Source of the DNA: Tetragenococcus solitarius NBRC 100494
Lineage (GTDB): Bacteria; Bacillota; Bacilli; Lactobacillales; Enterococcaceae
Direction of reading: 5' to 3'
NCBI RefSeq assembly: GCF_001544195.1
Contig: NZ_BCPY01000016.1
Span: 1 to 48,977, forward strand
DNA length: 48,977 nt
Shown here: positions 26,124-35,879 of the stretch, piece after piece
How the letters are laid out: every line of letters starts with the position of its first letter
How positions within the stretch are numbered: the first letter of the stretch is position 1
Made by a program: the position numbers and the translations under genes
The notes under the pieces: generated by a model
What the model was told of the DNA's origin: nothing
The model's input: the letters and a program-made list of their open reading frames with translations, nothing else
Databases searched by the model: none

Positions 26124-27221
26124 ATGGCAAAAATTGGAAGAGATTTATTAGAACGTTTGTCAAAAGAAGGAGTACAAGGACCATTTGTTACAGTTATGAT
26201 GAATACAAATGTGTCTCCCCAAGGTGTCGAAAAAGACCAAATTAAGATCAAAAATTTTATGAAGGAAGCACAAAGGCGCTTTGATAAACGTTACCCAGAT
26301 CAAGATTGGGGACCTTTCCAAGAAAAATTTGATAATTTATTAAACGATAAAACATTTTTCCGTGATGCAACCACAAGCGTCGCCATAATTTTAACTGCTG
26401 AAGAAACCAATATTCATCGTTTAAGTATCCGGGTTGATGAACAATATTATGTAGGTGACACCCCTTATTTACTTGCGATTATTAAAAATGCACAATTTAA
26501 TTATCGTTACTATTTGATGGCTTTAAATCGTAGTTCGATGAGCTTGTATTTTATGAATAATAAAAAACTTTCGGAAGTTGAATTGCCAGAAGATGCACCC
26601 ACAGATTTAGAAAAAGCATTGGGCAGTGAAATCACTGGAGGAAGCACTGACTTTCGTGCAGGTTTAGGCTATCATAGCGGCAATCCTAAAGATGAGGAAG
26701 TAGAAATTGATTGGAATAACTACTATCAGGCTATCGATGATTTCTTAAGAAATGGACTCGAAAATGAGGAAAAAGTTCCGCTTTACCTTTTTGCCCTTTC
26801 TGAAAATCAAACCGCATTTAAGAAAAACGCGAAATATAATTATTATGACCCAGAAATAGCGATTACTCGTTCACCCGCTCAACTTTCTGTGCAGGAAATG
26901 GAAAAAGCGGCTGAAGAAACAATTACAGACGAATTGTCAAAAAGAGAAGTTGAAAGTTATCAAAAACTCATTAACCGTAAAAGCGTTGACCAAATTGCAG
27001 ACATTAAACAAGCGGCTGAGTTAGGGCGTGTAGATCAATTCTTTATTGCAACCTCTAACTTGCAAGAAAACTTTGGAGAAGACCCGGAAGCAGAATACGA
27101 TTGGCGCCAAGTGCTTAATACAACTGCACGTGATGTATTGCGTAATAGCGGCGATGTGTTTGTATTAGACCAAGAAGACGCTCCTGGCAATAAAAGTTTA
27201 TATGCCACATTAAGATATTAA
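26124..27221 (+). CDS. baeRF-family (bacterial archaeo-eukaryotic release factor-like) protein
   Basis: A 365-residue protein starting at an ATG behind TAGGAGGGG. The N-terminal half (LLERLSKEGVQGPFVTVMMN) and the C-terminal third (AAELGRVDQFFIA near 310, and a final YATLRY) are the two conserved ends of baeRF proteins, distant relatives of eRF1. Known family members are proposed to act at stalled or stressed ribosomes, but no activity is established for this subfamily, and the eRF1 catalytic GGQ loop is not visible. It is monocistronic with a terminator, next to the cold-shock gene. The family name is fairly sure; the function is not. Confidence 0.7.
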   Translation: MAKIGRDLLERLSKEGVQGPFVTVMMNTNVSPQGVEKDQIKIKNFMKEAQRRFDKRYPDQDWGPFQEKFDNLLNDKTFFRDATTSVAIILTAEETNIHRLSIRVDEQYYVGDTPYLLAIIKNAQFNYRYYLMALNRSSMSLYFMNNKKLSEVELPEDAPTDLEKALGSEITGGSTDFRAGLGYHSGNPKDEEVEIDWNNYYQAIDDFLRNGLENEEKVPLYLFALSENQTAFKKNAKYNYYDPEIAITRSPAQLSVQEMEKAAEETITDELSKREVESYQKLINRKSVDQIADIKQAAELGRVDQFFIATSNLQENFGEDPEAEYDWRQVLNTTARDVLRNSGDVFVLDQEDAPGNKSLYATLRY

Positions 27222-27240
27222 GAGAATGGTCAATCATAAG

Positions 27241-27276
27241 AGAACAGTTTCTTTAAAGAAGCTGTTTTCTTTTTGT
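27241..27276 (+). terminator. Terminator of the baeRF gene
   Basis: GAACAGTTTCTTT pairs with AAAGAAGCTGTTTTC with one mismatch, followed by TTTTTG. It lies 20 bp after the stop. Confidence 0.8.
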
Positions 27277-27286
27277 AAACAAAAAA

Positions 27287-27314
27287 ATCAAAAAAATACT
27301 AGTATTTTTTTGAT
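27287..27314. repeat. Perfect 28-bp palindrome before the cold-shock gene
   Basis: ATCAAAAAAATA-CTAG-TATTTTTTTGAT is a perfect palindrome of 28 bp. It ends 7 bp before the likely -10 of the csp gene, so it covers the -35 position. It may be an operator, a second terminator for the upstream gene, or both. Confidence 0.7.
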
Positions 27315-27318
27315 TATG

Positions 27319-27327
27319 TGTTATACT
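27319..27327 (+). promoter_or_regulatory. csp promoter (extended -10) and long leader
   Basis: TGTTATACT provides a TG-extended -10 (TATACT, 27322-27327). Transcription from here gives a leader of about 114 nt before the csp start, a length typical of cold-shock mRNAs, whose leader folds with temperature. Confidence 0.6.
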
Positions 27328-27447
27328 ATGAAATGTAGTTTTTGTTACGTAATTATGGTAGCTTGTTTCATCTAAGAACATCTTCCAAATATTCACTTAA
27401 CAAGGATTTGCAAAATATGTGTTTATACACAAGGAGGATTTTTTTAC

Positions 27448-27648
27448 ATGGAAACAGGAACAGTTAAATGGTTCAACGCAGAAAAAGGCTATGGCTTTAT
27501 TACAGGTGAAGATGGAAACGACGTGTTCGTTCACTTTTCAGCTATCCAAGAAGATGGATTCAAAACTTTAGAAGAAGGCCAATCTGTAAACTTCGATATC
27601 GAAGAAGGACAACGTGGACCTCAAGCTACTAATGTAGTAAAAGCTTAA
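27448..27648 (+). CDS. csp: Cold-shock protein (CspA family)
   Basis: The 66-residue single OB-fold protein has both RNA-binding motifs: RNP1 KGYGFITG and RNP2 VFVHFSAI. It binds single-stranded RNA and melts secondary structure during cold adaptation and normal growth. It begins at an ATG 10 nt after AAGGAGG. It is monocistronic, with a long leader and a strong terminator. The length is standard. Confidence 0.97.
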   Translation: METGTVKWFNAEKGYGFITGEDGNDVFVHFSAIQEDGFKTLEEGQSVNFDIEEGQRGPQATNVVKA

Positions 27649-27668
27649 TTAAAAAAATCAAGCACTGA

Positions 27669-27697
27669 AACGGAGCGATAATCGCTCCGTTTTTTTA
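27669..27697 (+). terminator. Terminator of csp
   Basis: AACGGAGCGAT pairs perfectly with ATCGCTCCGTT around a 1-nt to 4-nt loop and is followed by a T-run. The rest of the 288-bp gap before dinG holds only AT-rich sequence and the dinG leader. Confidence 0.93.
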
Positions 27698-27936
27698 TCG
27701 TTTAAACAATAACGCCTGTGCTTTAATTTTATTTAAAATGAATGTAAGTCAGCTTTACTTATCCCCAGATTAATCTAAATCTAGCGAAGATGAGTCATAA
27801 CAACTCTAGTTTTTTCAAAAAGAAAAGAGCTTTTTGAAAGTGATTCGAACGAGGACAACGTTTTATACTTTTTCCTTCATTGGTTTTTCAGTAGTTCTGT
27901 ATTATAATGCAATAAGCAAAGAAAAGGTGAAAAGCG

Positions 27937-30687
27937 ATGAATACCACTTATGCAATTGTAGATATCGAAACAACGGGGACGGATCCTAAAACGGATCGTA
28001 TCATTCAATTTGGATGTGTGCTTGTTGAAAACGACGAGATTGTTAACCGTTTTGCAGTAGATATCAATCCAATAAAAACAATTTCAAATCAGATCCAGCA
28101 CTTAACGCATATTTCAAATAAACGCGTGAAAAAGGCGCCATATTTTGAAGACGTGGCTGCCACGATCTATAATTTATTAGCAGATACTACCTTCGTAGCT
28201 CATAATATTCATTTTGATTATAGTTTTTTAAATCACGAGTTAGTACGTTGTGGTATGCCAAAGTTGCAGATTCCGGGCATTGATACAGTTGAACTAGCTC
28301 AGATTTTTTTGCCTACACAAGTTAGTTTTCGTCTAAGTGATTTAGCAGAAAATTTAGGATTAGAACACGACACGCCACATCAAGCAGATAGTGATGCGGA
28401 AGTGACTGCGGCTTTATTATTGTATATTAAAGCAACGATGCAACAACTACCCTTAGTGACTTTAGAAAAAATTGCACAACTAAGCGAAGTGACAAGTAAA
28501 CAGACAAGTCGGTTTATCAAAGAGGTCACAGCACAAGTACAAGAAAAAGTACCGCCGTTATCTCCTTTCTTGGAAGTAGTCGATGGTATTGCGCTGCAAA
28601 AAAAAGAAGTGCCGCTGTTTGAAGAAAACTATTACAATAGTCGTTACCCTAAAACAAAGAAGGAAAAAGTGAAACTCTACCAAAATAAGCTGACTTATCG
28701 TAAAGAACAGGGGCAATTGATGAACACGGTGTTTCGACATTTTACAGAAAGTGAGGAGAAAAACTTATTCATTGAAGCTTCGACTGGTATGGGAAAAACG
28801 ATCGGTTATTTATTGCCGACTGTTTTTTTGGCAACTCCGGAGAATCCAATGGTTATTAGTACAGTTTCTATTTTGTTGCAGCACCAATTAATCGATCAAG
28901 ACATTCCATTGTTGAACACATTGGTTAATCAACCTTTATATGCAACTGTGGTTAAAAGTAAAAGTCATTATATTGATTTACAACGATTTAAGGCGACCTT
29001 AGACTCTCCTGTGCAACAAAAACAGTATGCTTTGTATCAAATGGGGATTTTAGTTTGGCTAACGCAGACTACTACTGGTGATTTGGACGAACTAAATTTA
29101 ATTCGTTTAGACCACATATTATTTCAAGAAATTAGCCATCGTGGAATCAAATATTTGGCAGTTCAGCAGTCATTTTATCAGGAAGATTTTTTGCGTCATT
29201 TGCAAAAACGGATAACTCAAAGTAATGTCTTGATTGTAAATCATGCTTTTTTAGCACAAGAAACACAGCGAGAACAACCATTGTTGCCAAAGAGTCGTTA
29301 TCTGTTGATTGATGAAGCACACCACTTACCAGAAACGATGGAAAAAGTATCCAAACACTATCTAGATACATCTACATTTCAACGAAAGATCCATCAATTT
29401 TATGAAAAAGATCAGTTATTTGATCAGATAGAAAAAATGCTCCAAGATGACTCAGAAAGTTTACGAATGTTTCACTTATATCAAGAAGAATTACAGGCAA
29501 TTATTGAATGTCAGGAAGATATTTTTAATGAGTGGTTTGGACAGTGGTCTACCCAAGAAGAAATTATTTTACAGTCAGAACAGCGACAAGATTTGTCACT
29601 AAACTGTGAAAAGAACATTCAACGCTTGCTTTTGTATTATCAAGAGCTGCTTACTATCGGTTCTGAGCTGAATGAGCAGATGAATAAAATGAGTGATACT
29701 TGGTTAGATCGACAACGCGTTTATTTTGGCGAATTTCTTTCTTTTTACGAAACGATGAAGACACAAGCTGCATTTATGCATGATTGGCTGACAAATTGGT
29801 CGTCTCATTATGTTCACTGGTTATATTTATATGGCGATAGAAAAACCGCCCGGATTCAGTTAATTAATTTTCATGCGGCTGTTTTACCTAATACTACTTG
29901 GTATAAACGCTATGAAAAAATTATCTATTTAGGAGGAAGTTTGAAAGTTCCTAAAAATAGGAATTATTATGCCAAAAAATTGGGCATTCCTGAAGCTGCT
30001 TTAAAAGTCATTCCGCAGACTTACGATTACACAACACAAGCAAAACTCTTAATTGCTGATAACGATATTAATGTCAATGAGTTAGATAGTGAAGAGTATG
30101 CGAATTATTTAGCTGAAAACTTAACCATTCTTTTGGAAGAAAGTGCCCAACCAGCTTTGGTCTTGTTTACTTCTCATGAAATACTGCAAAAAGTCTATAA
30201 GAAAATTCATCCGCATTTTCTAAGTAAAGGTAAAGAAATTTTGGCTCAAGGGATGGGCGGGAGCAAAGAAAAACTCCTCAAGCGTTTTATTCAATCAAAA
30301 CAAGCGATTTTATTTGGAGCGGATAGCTTTTGGGAAGGCGTCGATTTGCCAGGAGATGCTTTACAATTACTGATCGTCACTCGTATACCTTTTGAAAATC
30401 CAAGCCGTCCATTGAATAAAGCTAGAAATTATTACTTAAAAGAACAAGGGATAGACCCTTTTTCACAAGAAAGCTTGCCTAAAGCTGCTTTAAAATTACG
30501 GCAGGGATTAGGACGTTTGATTCGCTCTGAAGAAGATAAAGGGTTGATGCTTTTATTTGATCGGCGGATGGTCACAAAAAATTATGGGAAACGTTTAGAA
30601 AAAGCTTTGCCTAAAGAACTACCGATTCAAGAAGCAACTATTGAAGAAATGAAACATACGATTGAAGAATTCTTAGAAAAGCCATAA
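27937..30687 (+). CDS. dinG: DinG-type helicase fused to a DnaQ-like 3'-5' exonuclease
   Basis: A 916-residue two-part enzyme. Residues 1-~165 are a DEDDh exonuclease: DIETTG at 9-14, HNIHFDYSFL, and HQADSDAE with the last catalytic pair. From ~250 an XPD/DinG superfamily 2 helicase follows: Walker A ASTGMGKT near 281-288, DEAH at about 458-461 (LIDEAHHLPE), and motif VI LRQGLGRLIRSEEDKG near 855. I see no four-cysteine iron-sulphur cluster between motifs I and II, as is usual for the Gram-positive form, in which the exonuclease is the more active part. The start is ATG behind AAAGGTG. It begins the conserved dinG-ypmB-aspB-asnS block. No LexA box is visible upstream, so SOS control is not supported. 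Confidence 0.94.
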   Translation: MNTTYAIVDIETTGTDPKTDRIIQFGCVLVENDEIVNRFAVDINPIKTISNQIQHLTHISNKRVKKAPYFEDVAATIYNLLADTTFVAHNIHFDYSFLNHELVRCGMPKLQIPGIDTVELAQIFLPTQVSFRLSDLAENLGLEHDTPHQADSDAEVTAALLLYIKATMQQLPLVTLEKIAQLSEVTSKQTSRFIKEVTAQVQEKVPPLSPFLEVVDGIALQKKEVPLFEENYYNSRYPKTKKEKVKLYQNKLTYRKEQGQLMNTVFRHFTESEEKNLFIEASTGMGKTIGYLLPTVFLATPENPMVISTVSILLQHQLIDQDIPLLNTLVNQPLYATVVKSKSHYIDLQRFKATLDSPVQQKQYALYQMGILVWLTQTTTGDLDELNLIRLDHILFQEISHRGIKYLAVQQSFYQEDFLRHLQKRITQSNVLIVNHAFLAQETQREQPLLPKSRYLLIDEAHHLPETMEKVSKHYLDTSTFQRKIHQFYEKDQLFDQIEKMLQDDSESLRMFHLYQEELQAIIECQEDIFNEWFGQWSTQEEIILQSEQRQDLSLNCEKNIQRLLLYYQELLTIGSELNEQMNKMSDTWLDRQRVYFGEFLSFYETMKTQAAFMHDWLTNWSSHYVHWLYLYGDRKTARIQLINFHAAVLPNTTWYKRYEKIIYLGGSLKVPKNRNYYAKKLGIPEAALKVIPQTYDYTTQAKLLIADNDINVNELDSEEYANYLAENLTILLEESAQPALVLFTSHEILQKVYKKIHPHFLSKGKEILAQGMGGSKEKLLKRFIQSKQAILFGADSFWEGVDLPGDALQLLIVTRIPFENPSRPLNKARNYYLKEQGIDPFSQESLPKAALKLRQGLGRLIRSEEDKGLMLLFDRRMVTKNYGKRLEKALPKELPIQEATIEEMKHTIEEFLEKP

Positions 30688-30767
30688 ATTTCCAATAAAA
30701 ATGGTACAGTTCTCATAAAACTTTTTGTATAATAGAGATTAGTTAAAAGAAAGGGTGCGTGTAAAAG

Positions 30768-31280
30768 GTGCCGGATAACGAAAAAAGAGAAACATATAAA
30801 GTTACTGCCTTGTTTGTTATTAGTATGGTTTTGCTTTTCATTATTTTCTTTTCTATTATTTTTTACATTCGAGCTTCACGGCCAATGCGGCAAGCAAAAC
30901 AAGAAGCAGTTGAAATTGCTGAAAAATATGCCAATATTGATACTGTGGATGATTTTTATTGGTTTACGCGCGAAAAAACATATTTTACAGTAATGGGAAA
31001 AGATGAAAGTGGACGTGATTTAGCTGTAATTATTCCTAAGGCTGGAAATAAGGTAACAGTTGAGCAACAAGATGACGGTTTGAGTGAGCAAGAGGCCAAA
31101 CAAACAGTGCTACAAAATCATAAAAATGAAACAGTTGAAAAAGCAAGTTTAGGTATGGTAGATAATAAGCCGGTCTGGGAAATTGTGACTACAGGCGATA
31201 ATGACGATGCTAAAGACAGCAATTATTATCTATTACAATTTGAAGATGGAAAAGAAGTGAAAGCTCTTCGTGATATCTAG
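30768..31280 (+). CDS. ypmB: YpmB-like membrane-anchored protein (DUF5590)
   Basis: A 170-residue protein with one membrane helix (residues ~14-34) and an extracellular domain of two PepSY-like repeats (VDDFYWFTREKTYFTVMG, then LGMVDNKPVWEIVTTG). It starts at GTG with AAGGGTG upstream. The position between dinG and aspB is the same as for ypmB in Bacillus, Listeria and Enterococcus, which makes the name safe; the function is unknown, though PepSY-like domains are thought to modulate envelope enzymes. A -10 TATAAT lies at 30728-30733, so it may have its own promoter within the block. Confidence 0.88.
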   Translation: MPDNEKRETYKVTALFVISMVLLFIIFFSIIFYIRASRPMRQAKQEAVEIAEKYANIDTVDDFYWFTREKTYFTVMGKDESGRDLAVIIPKAGNKVTVEQQDDGLSEQEAKQTVLQNHKNETVEKASLGMVDNKPVWEIVTTGDNDDAKDSNYYLLQFEDGKEVKALRDI

Positions 31281-31306
31281 CTTGTAAACAGAAAGGGAGT
31301 AAGTAT

Positions 31307-32497
31307 ATGAATTTTTCAAAACGATCAGAGAAATTAGAACCATCTGTGACTTTAGGAGCATCAGAAAAAGCGAAACAATTAAAGGCTCAGGGGGCGGATG
31401 TATTGAGCCTAACGGTGGGGGAGCCGGACTTTACCACGCCAGTGCATATCCAAGAAGCTGCCATTGAAGCGATTCGCTCGGGGCAAACAAGCTTTTATAC
31501 GCCTACAGCAGGTATTCCGCAGTTAAAACAAGCTATTGTTGCTTATTTAAAAAAATATTATGGGTTAACCTATGATACATCCGAAACGATGGTAACAGAT
31601 GGAGCAAAATTTGCGCTATACACTCTATTTCAAGCTGTCTTGAATGAAGGGGATGAAGTCATTATTCCTGTTCCTTATTGGGTAAGTTATGGCGAACAAG
31701 TGAAATTAGCAGCCGGCACGCCAATTTTTGTTAAAGGAAAAGAAGAAAATCAATTTAAGGTGACCGCTGAGCAATTAGAAGAAGCAAGGACTAAAAATAC
31801 CAAGGCGTTTATTTTAAATTCCCCTTCAAACCCAACAGGTATGATTTATAGCAAAGAAGAACTCGAAAAAATTGGAGAATGGGCAGTTGCGTATGATATA
31901 TTGATTGTTTCTGACGATATTTATGGACGGCTCGTTTATGATGATAATGTATTTACACCCATTGCTACTATCTCTGAAAAAGTCCGCCGCCAAACATTGA
32001 TCGTCAATGGTGTTTCAAAGTCTTATTCAATGACCGGTTGGCGTATCGGCTTTGTAGCGGGCGATAAAACTTTGATTAAGGCCATGTCAGATATTGCTTC
32101 TCAATCCACAAGTAATCCAGCAGCTGTCAGTCAGTACGCAGCAGCGGAAGCATTGAATGGCCCACAAGATTCCGTAGAGGAAATGCGTAAAGCATTTGAA
32201 GAGCGCATGAAACGTATTTATCCAATGCTGTTAGAGATTCCTGGGTTTAAACTTCAAAAACCACAAGGAGCGTTTTATTTCTTTCCTAATGTGAAAGAAA
32301 CGATGGAAATGTGTGGCTATGAAAATGTAACAGCGTTTTGTGATGCCTTGTTAAAAGAAGCTCACGTAGCAACAGTCACTGGACAAGGATTTGGCTCAAA
32401 TGAAAATATCCGCATTAGTTATGCAACAGATATCAGAACATTGGAAGAAATGGTCAAACGCATCAAAGAATTTGTAGAGAAAAAGAGACAAAAATAA
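31307..32497 (+). CDS. aspB: Aspartate aminotransferase (class I/II PLP fold)
   Basis: A 396-residue PLP enzyme interconverting aspartate and oxaloacetate with 2-oxoglutarate/glutamate. Family marks are LTVGEPDFTTP near the N-terminus, NSPSNPTG, the PLP lysine at 238 in GVSKSYSMTGWRIGF, and a C-terminal arginine motif NIRISYAT. It starts at ATG behind AAAGGGAG, 26 nt after ypmB, and is followed at 37 nt by asnS. Linking aspartate synthesis to asparaginyl-tRNA charging is the classical explanation of this gene order. Length is typical. Confidence 0.95.
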   Translation: MNFSKRSEKLEPSVTLGASEKAKQLKAQGADVLSLTVGEPDFTTPVHIQEAAIEAIRSGQTSFYTPTAGIPQLKQAIVAYLKKYYGLTYDTSETMVTDGAKFALYTLFQAVLNEGDEVIIPVPYWVSYGEQVKLAAGTPIFVKGKEENQFKVTAEQLEEARTKNTKAFILNSPSNPTGMIYSKEELEKIGEWAVAYDILIVSDDIYGRLVYDDNVFTPIATISEKVRRQTLIVNGVSKSYSMTGWRIGFVAGDKTLIKAMSDIASQSTSNPAAVSQYAAAEALNGPQDSVEEMRKAFEERMKRIYPMLLEIPGFKLQKPQGAFYFFPNVKETMEMCGYENVTAFCDALLKEAHVATVTGQGFGSNENIRISYATDIRTLEEMVKRIKEFVEKKRQK

Positions 32498-32534
32498 AAA
32501 ATGAGATTGTAAGTTATAGATTGGAGAGACACAA

Positions 32535-33833
32535 GTGGAAAAAATTCAAATTATCGATGCCAAAAAACACGTAGGCGAAATGGTAAAAATCGGCGCTTGG
32601 GTGGCAAATAAACGTTCAAGTGGCAAAATTGCTTTCTTACAATTGCGTGATGGAACAGCTTATTTTCAAGGTGTTGTGGTAAAAAATGATGTTTCAGAAG
32701 AAATATTTGATTTGGCTAAAGAGTTACCACAAGAAACCTCGATTTGGGTGACAGGAGAAGTTCGGGAAGATAGTCGTTCAAAATTCGGCTACGAGCTGGG
32801 AGTTCAAGACATTGAAGTTGTAGGAGAAAGCCATGACTATCCGATTACTCCTAAAGAGCACGGAACGGAGTTTTTGATGGATCATCGTCACTTATGGCTA
32901 CGTTCTTCTAAGCAACATGCAATTATGCAAGTACGTAATGAAATCATACGTGCAACCTATGAGTTTTTCAATGCACGTCATTTTACTAAAGTAGATCCTC
33001 CTATTCTGACGGGTTCTGCGCCAGAAGGAACAACAGATTTATTTGAAACCAATTATTTTGATCAAAAAGCTTACCTATCACAATCAGGACAGTTGTATAT
33101 GGAAGCCGCTGCCATGGCATTCGGCAATGTTTTCTCTTTTGGTCCAACATTTAGGGCTGAAAAATCGAAAACTCGTCGCCATCTGATTGAATTTTGGATG
33201 ATTGAACCAGAAATGGCCTTTATGCACCAGGAAGAAAGCTTGAGAATCCAAGAAGAATACGTGGCATTTTTAGTGCAAAATCTTTTAGACCATTGTGATT
33301 ATGCACTACATGTATTAGGCCGCGATCGTTTAGTATTAGAAAAGTATACCAAATTACCATATCCAAGAATCTCTTATGATGATGCAGTCGATATGCTACA
33401 AAAAAATGGCTTTGATGATATCGAGTGGGGCGAAGACTTTGGCTCTCCGCATGAAACGTTTATTGCGAATTCATTTGACCAACCCGTATTTATTTTAAAT
33501 TATCCCAAAGATATCAAACCATTTTACATGAAACCTCATCCAACCAGAGAAGATATTGTCGTTTGCGCTGATTTAATTGCACCAGAAGGCTATGGAGAAA
33601 TTATTGGTGGTTCTGAACGTGCGACTGACTATAACTATCTGTTAGAACAAATCAGAAAACAAGGCTTAGATGAAGAGGAATATTCGTGGTACTTAGATTT
33701 ACGTAAGTATGGTTCTGTACCTCACACAGGTTTTGGTCTAGGTTTAGAAAGAACCGTCACTTGGCTAGCTGGAATTGAGCATGTAAGAGAAGCCATTCCA
33801 TTTCCACGTTTACTAAATCGGATTTATCCATAA
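32535..33833 (+). CDS. asnS: Asparaginyl-tRNA synthetase
   Basis: A 432-residue class IIb synthetase that charges tRNA-Asn. The N-terminal OB-fold ([20 protein letters not shown]) binds the anticodon. The catalytic domain has motif 2 in [21 protein letters not shown] and motif 3 in [15 protein letters not shown] near the C-terminus, and ends in the family's IPFPRLL-RIYP. It starts at GTG behind TTGGAGAG. It is the last gene of the dinG-ypmB-aspB-asnS unit. I saw no T-box leader in front of aspB or asnS. Confidence 0.97.
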   Translation: MEKIQIIDAKKHVGEMVKIGAWVANKRSSGKIAFLQLRDGTAYFQGVVVKNDVSEEIFDLAKELPQETSIWVTGEVREDSRSKFGYELGVQDIEVVGESHDYPITPKEHGTEFLMDHRHLWLRSSKQHAIMQVRNEIIRATYEFFNARHFTKVDPPILTGSAPEGTTDLFETNYFDQKAYLSQSGQLYMEAAAMAFGNVFSFGPTFRAEKSKTRRHLIEFWMIEPEMAFMHQEESLRIQEEYVAFLVQNLLDHCDYALHVLGRDRLVLEKYTKLPYPRISYDDAVDMLQKNGFDDIEWGEDFGSPHETFIANSFDQPVFILNYPKDIKPFYMKPHPTREDIVVCADLIAPEGYGEIIGGSERATDYNYLLEQIRKQGLDEEEYSWYLDLRKYGSVPHTGFGLGLERTVTWLAGIEHVREAIPFPRLLNRIYP

Positions 33834-33854
33834 AAGGATTGAAAAATTTATTTT

Positions 33855-33893
33855 AAACTCCAGAATTCTATTGTTAGTTTTCTGGAGTTTATC
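33855..33893 (+). terminator. Terminator after asnS
   Basis: AAACTCCAGAA (33855-33865) pairs perfectly with TTCTGGAGTTT (33880-33890). It separates the housekeeping block from the envelope polymer locus. Confidence 0.85.
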
Positions 33894-33924
33894 TTAATAA
33901 AAGAGCAATACAAGGGGATTAAAA

Positions 33925-35667
33925 ATGGAACGTGTTTTAAAAAAACAAAGAAACCAACTTATATTTTCAATTATACTTATCTTTTTTATTTCTATAGCGC
34001 TACAAAGAGTACAAATGTTGCATAAAAATTTATATTTGGGTCCGGATTGGGTGTTTCACTATAACCGTTTTTATGACGCTGCACAACAAATTAAAGAAGG
34101 AAACTTTCAATATTTTATAAGCATGTATGGCTTTTCTCAGTCGGGAAGAATTGTTAATGCGCTTTACGGACCTATATTTGCTTATTTACAAGGACTTGTT
34201 TTGTTACTCTGTGGCTCATGGTTGAAGTATCAATTAGTATCTAATTTTTTAATAACATTTTTATCAGCAATATCTATGCTTTTTTTGTTAGTAAAAACTA
34301 AAATTCGTCTTTCTGTTAGCTTAATTTTATCAATTACATACGCTACATATTACGTTGTCCAATCTTGGAGTTTTAACCAAGCGTTTGGTTCTTGGGGAGC
34401 TTTCATTGTTCCGTTAGGCGCTTTAGCGGGTGTGAAATTAAATGAAGAAAAAGATTACACTCAAGTTGTTCCGCTATTAGTAGTAGTGATGACTTTAGCT
34501 ATACAAGTTCACGTACTCACGGCTTTGCTTTTAATAATAATATTAGGTATTTTTTTCATTATTAGTTTTTTTCAAACAAAGGCAAAAACAAAGCTAGTTA
34601 CCTCTGTATTGATTGCGGCTGTTATTACAGTATTTACTACAGCAAACGTTTGGTATCCCTTATTAGAGACGAGCATAGAAAATCAACTTTTAACACCATT
34701 TACAAATCCTGATATGGAAAGCTCTGCTATAAGGTTATTTTTAGATAATCCGGCAAACCATCTGACAGTAGCTTCATTTAGCTTACTTACGTTCCAATAT
34801 CTATTGCTTTTGTTCGGTAAGGTAGACAAGGTGAACAAAATTGTTACCTTCCAATCTTCCTTGTTTTTTATCTTGTCTTCGAGAATAATTCCTTGGAATG
34901 AAATTACTTCTAAATTTTCGACGTTAGCGATTTTACAGTTTCCTTCGAGACTATTTCTGCCAGCAATCGTATTAAGCATTTTAAGTGTGGCATTATCTAT
35001 TGAAAGTTTTTTTGCTGGTCGACAAAAAACAATAAAAAAATCGTATATGCTATATGTAATTTTGTTGGGCCTATGCTTATTAGGATTAAAAATACAAAAT
35101 GATTCTGCGAATGAGAAGTTGGCGTTTTGGAAAAGTGACACATTACAGCCTAAGATTCATCATACTGTGATTAAAGAAGGAGATCCAGTTATGTTGCGTC
35201 AAAGTTTTGATAAAAAAGCTGGTTTGAATAAAGCTTTAACTTTAATTGTAAAGGCGACTCATGATTATTTACCAGCTAAAGATAAAAATACTATTTTGGA
35301 TGAGGATTTTAACCCGGCTGGGGAATACAAAAACGCAATTATAAACAATCCGATGAACAAAAACATTAGTAAAAAAGTGGAAAATAAACATTTAAGTCTT
35401 AATTGGCAAGCTGAGAGTAAAAAAGAAACACTTCTTCCTATTGTTGTATATAAGAGGACACAAATTGTATTAAATGGTAAAAAATTAGATAAAAATGAGT
35501 TTAAAACAAATAAAATCGGCGCTTTAATTGTTAATTCAAAAATGGGTAATAACAAACTAATTGTGCAATATAAAACTTCTCCACTATTTCGTTATATGAT
35601 GATTGTATCGTTTTTATCATGGCTTTTTCTTGGTTTTGTTTGGACAAAAAAAGTGATAAAAAAATAG
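33925..35667 (+). CDS. Large polytopic membrane protein, GT-C-like, unknown
   Basis: A 580-residue protein with an N-terminal helix (~12-28), a first extracellular loop with GPDWVFHYNRFYDAAQQIKE, then about ten more helices to ~395, a ~150-residue extracellular domain, and a final helix. An acidic/aromatic first loop (D..FHYNR) is characteristic of GT-C lipid-phosphosugar-dependent glycosyltransferases and of YfhO-like proteins that glycosylate teichoic acids. It sits directly before tarIJL with its own ribosome binding site (AAGGGGA). A polymer-decorating or membrane glycosyltransferase role is inferred from topology and place; no catalytic residue is proven. Confidence 0.6.
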   Translation: MERVLKKQRNQLIFSIILIFFISIALQRVQMLHKNLYLGPDWVFHYNRFYDAAQQIKEGNFQYFISMYGFSQSGRIVNALYGPIFAYLQGLVLLLCGSWLKYQLVSNFLITFLSAISMLFLLVKTKIRLSVSLILSITYATYYVVQSWSFNQAFGSWGAFIVPLGALAGVKLNEEKDYTQVVPLLVVVMTLAIQVHVLTALLLIIILGIFFIISFFQTKAKTKLVTSVLIAAVITVFTTANVWYPLLETSIENQLLTPFTNPDMESSAIRLFLDNPANHLTVASFSLLTFQYLLLLFGKVDKVNKIVTFQSSLFFILSSRIIPWNEITSKFSTLAILQFPSRLFLPAIVLSILSVALSIESFFAGRQKTIKKSYMLYVILLGLCLLGLKIQNDSANEKLAFWKSDTLQPKIHHTVIKEGDPVMLRQSFDKKAGLNKALTLIVKATHDYLPAKDKNTILDEDFNPAGEYKNAIINNPMNKNISKKVENKHLSLNWQAESKKETLLPIVVYKRTQIVLNGKKLDKNEFKTNKIGALIVNSKMGNNKLIVQYKTSPLFRYMMIVSFLSWLFLGFVWTKKVIKK

Positions 35668-35724
35668 TAGTTAAAAAGTGTACGAAAGATTTTTCAACTA
35701 CGTTTATTTGAATTGGTGAAAGTC

Positions 35725-35815
35725 ATTCTAGAATACTTTTTTTGAAGCGTAATTGTTTTCTCTTCTAGAACGTGCTACTATAAAAAAGTAGGTGTTTTTA
35801 AATAGGCACCATTTT
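35725..35815 (+). promoter_or_regulatory. tarI upstream region with repeated TTCTAGAA motifs and a weak hairpin
   Basis: ATTCTAGAAT (35725-35734) and TTCTAGAA (35763-35770) are self-complementary motifs 37 bp apart. A weak GGTG/CACC hairpin followed by ATTTTT (~35791-35820) could end the upstream transcript. The 212-bp gap should contain the tarI promoter, but I could not fix its boxes with confidence. Confidence 0.3.
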
Positions 35816-35879
35816 TAGTTTGTTTTTTTGTTATGTAAAGATAAATGAATGGTAGAAAATATTTGAAGGAGAGTAAAAA

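Noticed and set aside
27840-27936. SOS box before the DinG-type gene
   Set aside because: CGAACGAGGACAAC near 27847 shares only half of the consensus and lacks the second GTTC half.
32498-32534. T-box riboswitch before asnS
   Set aside because: The gap is only 37 bp and has no T-box sequence or antiterminator.
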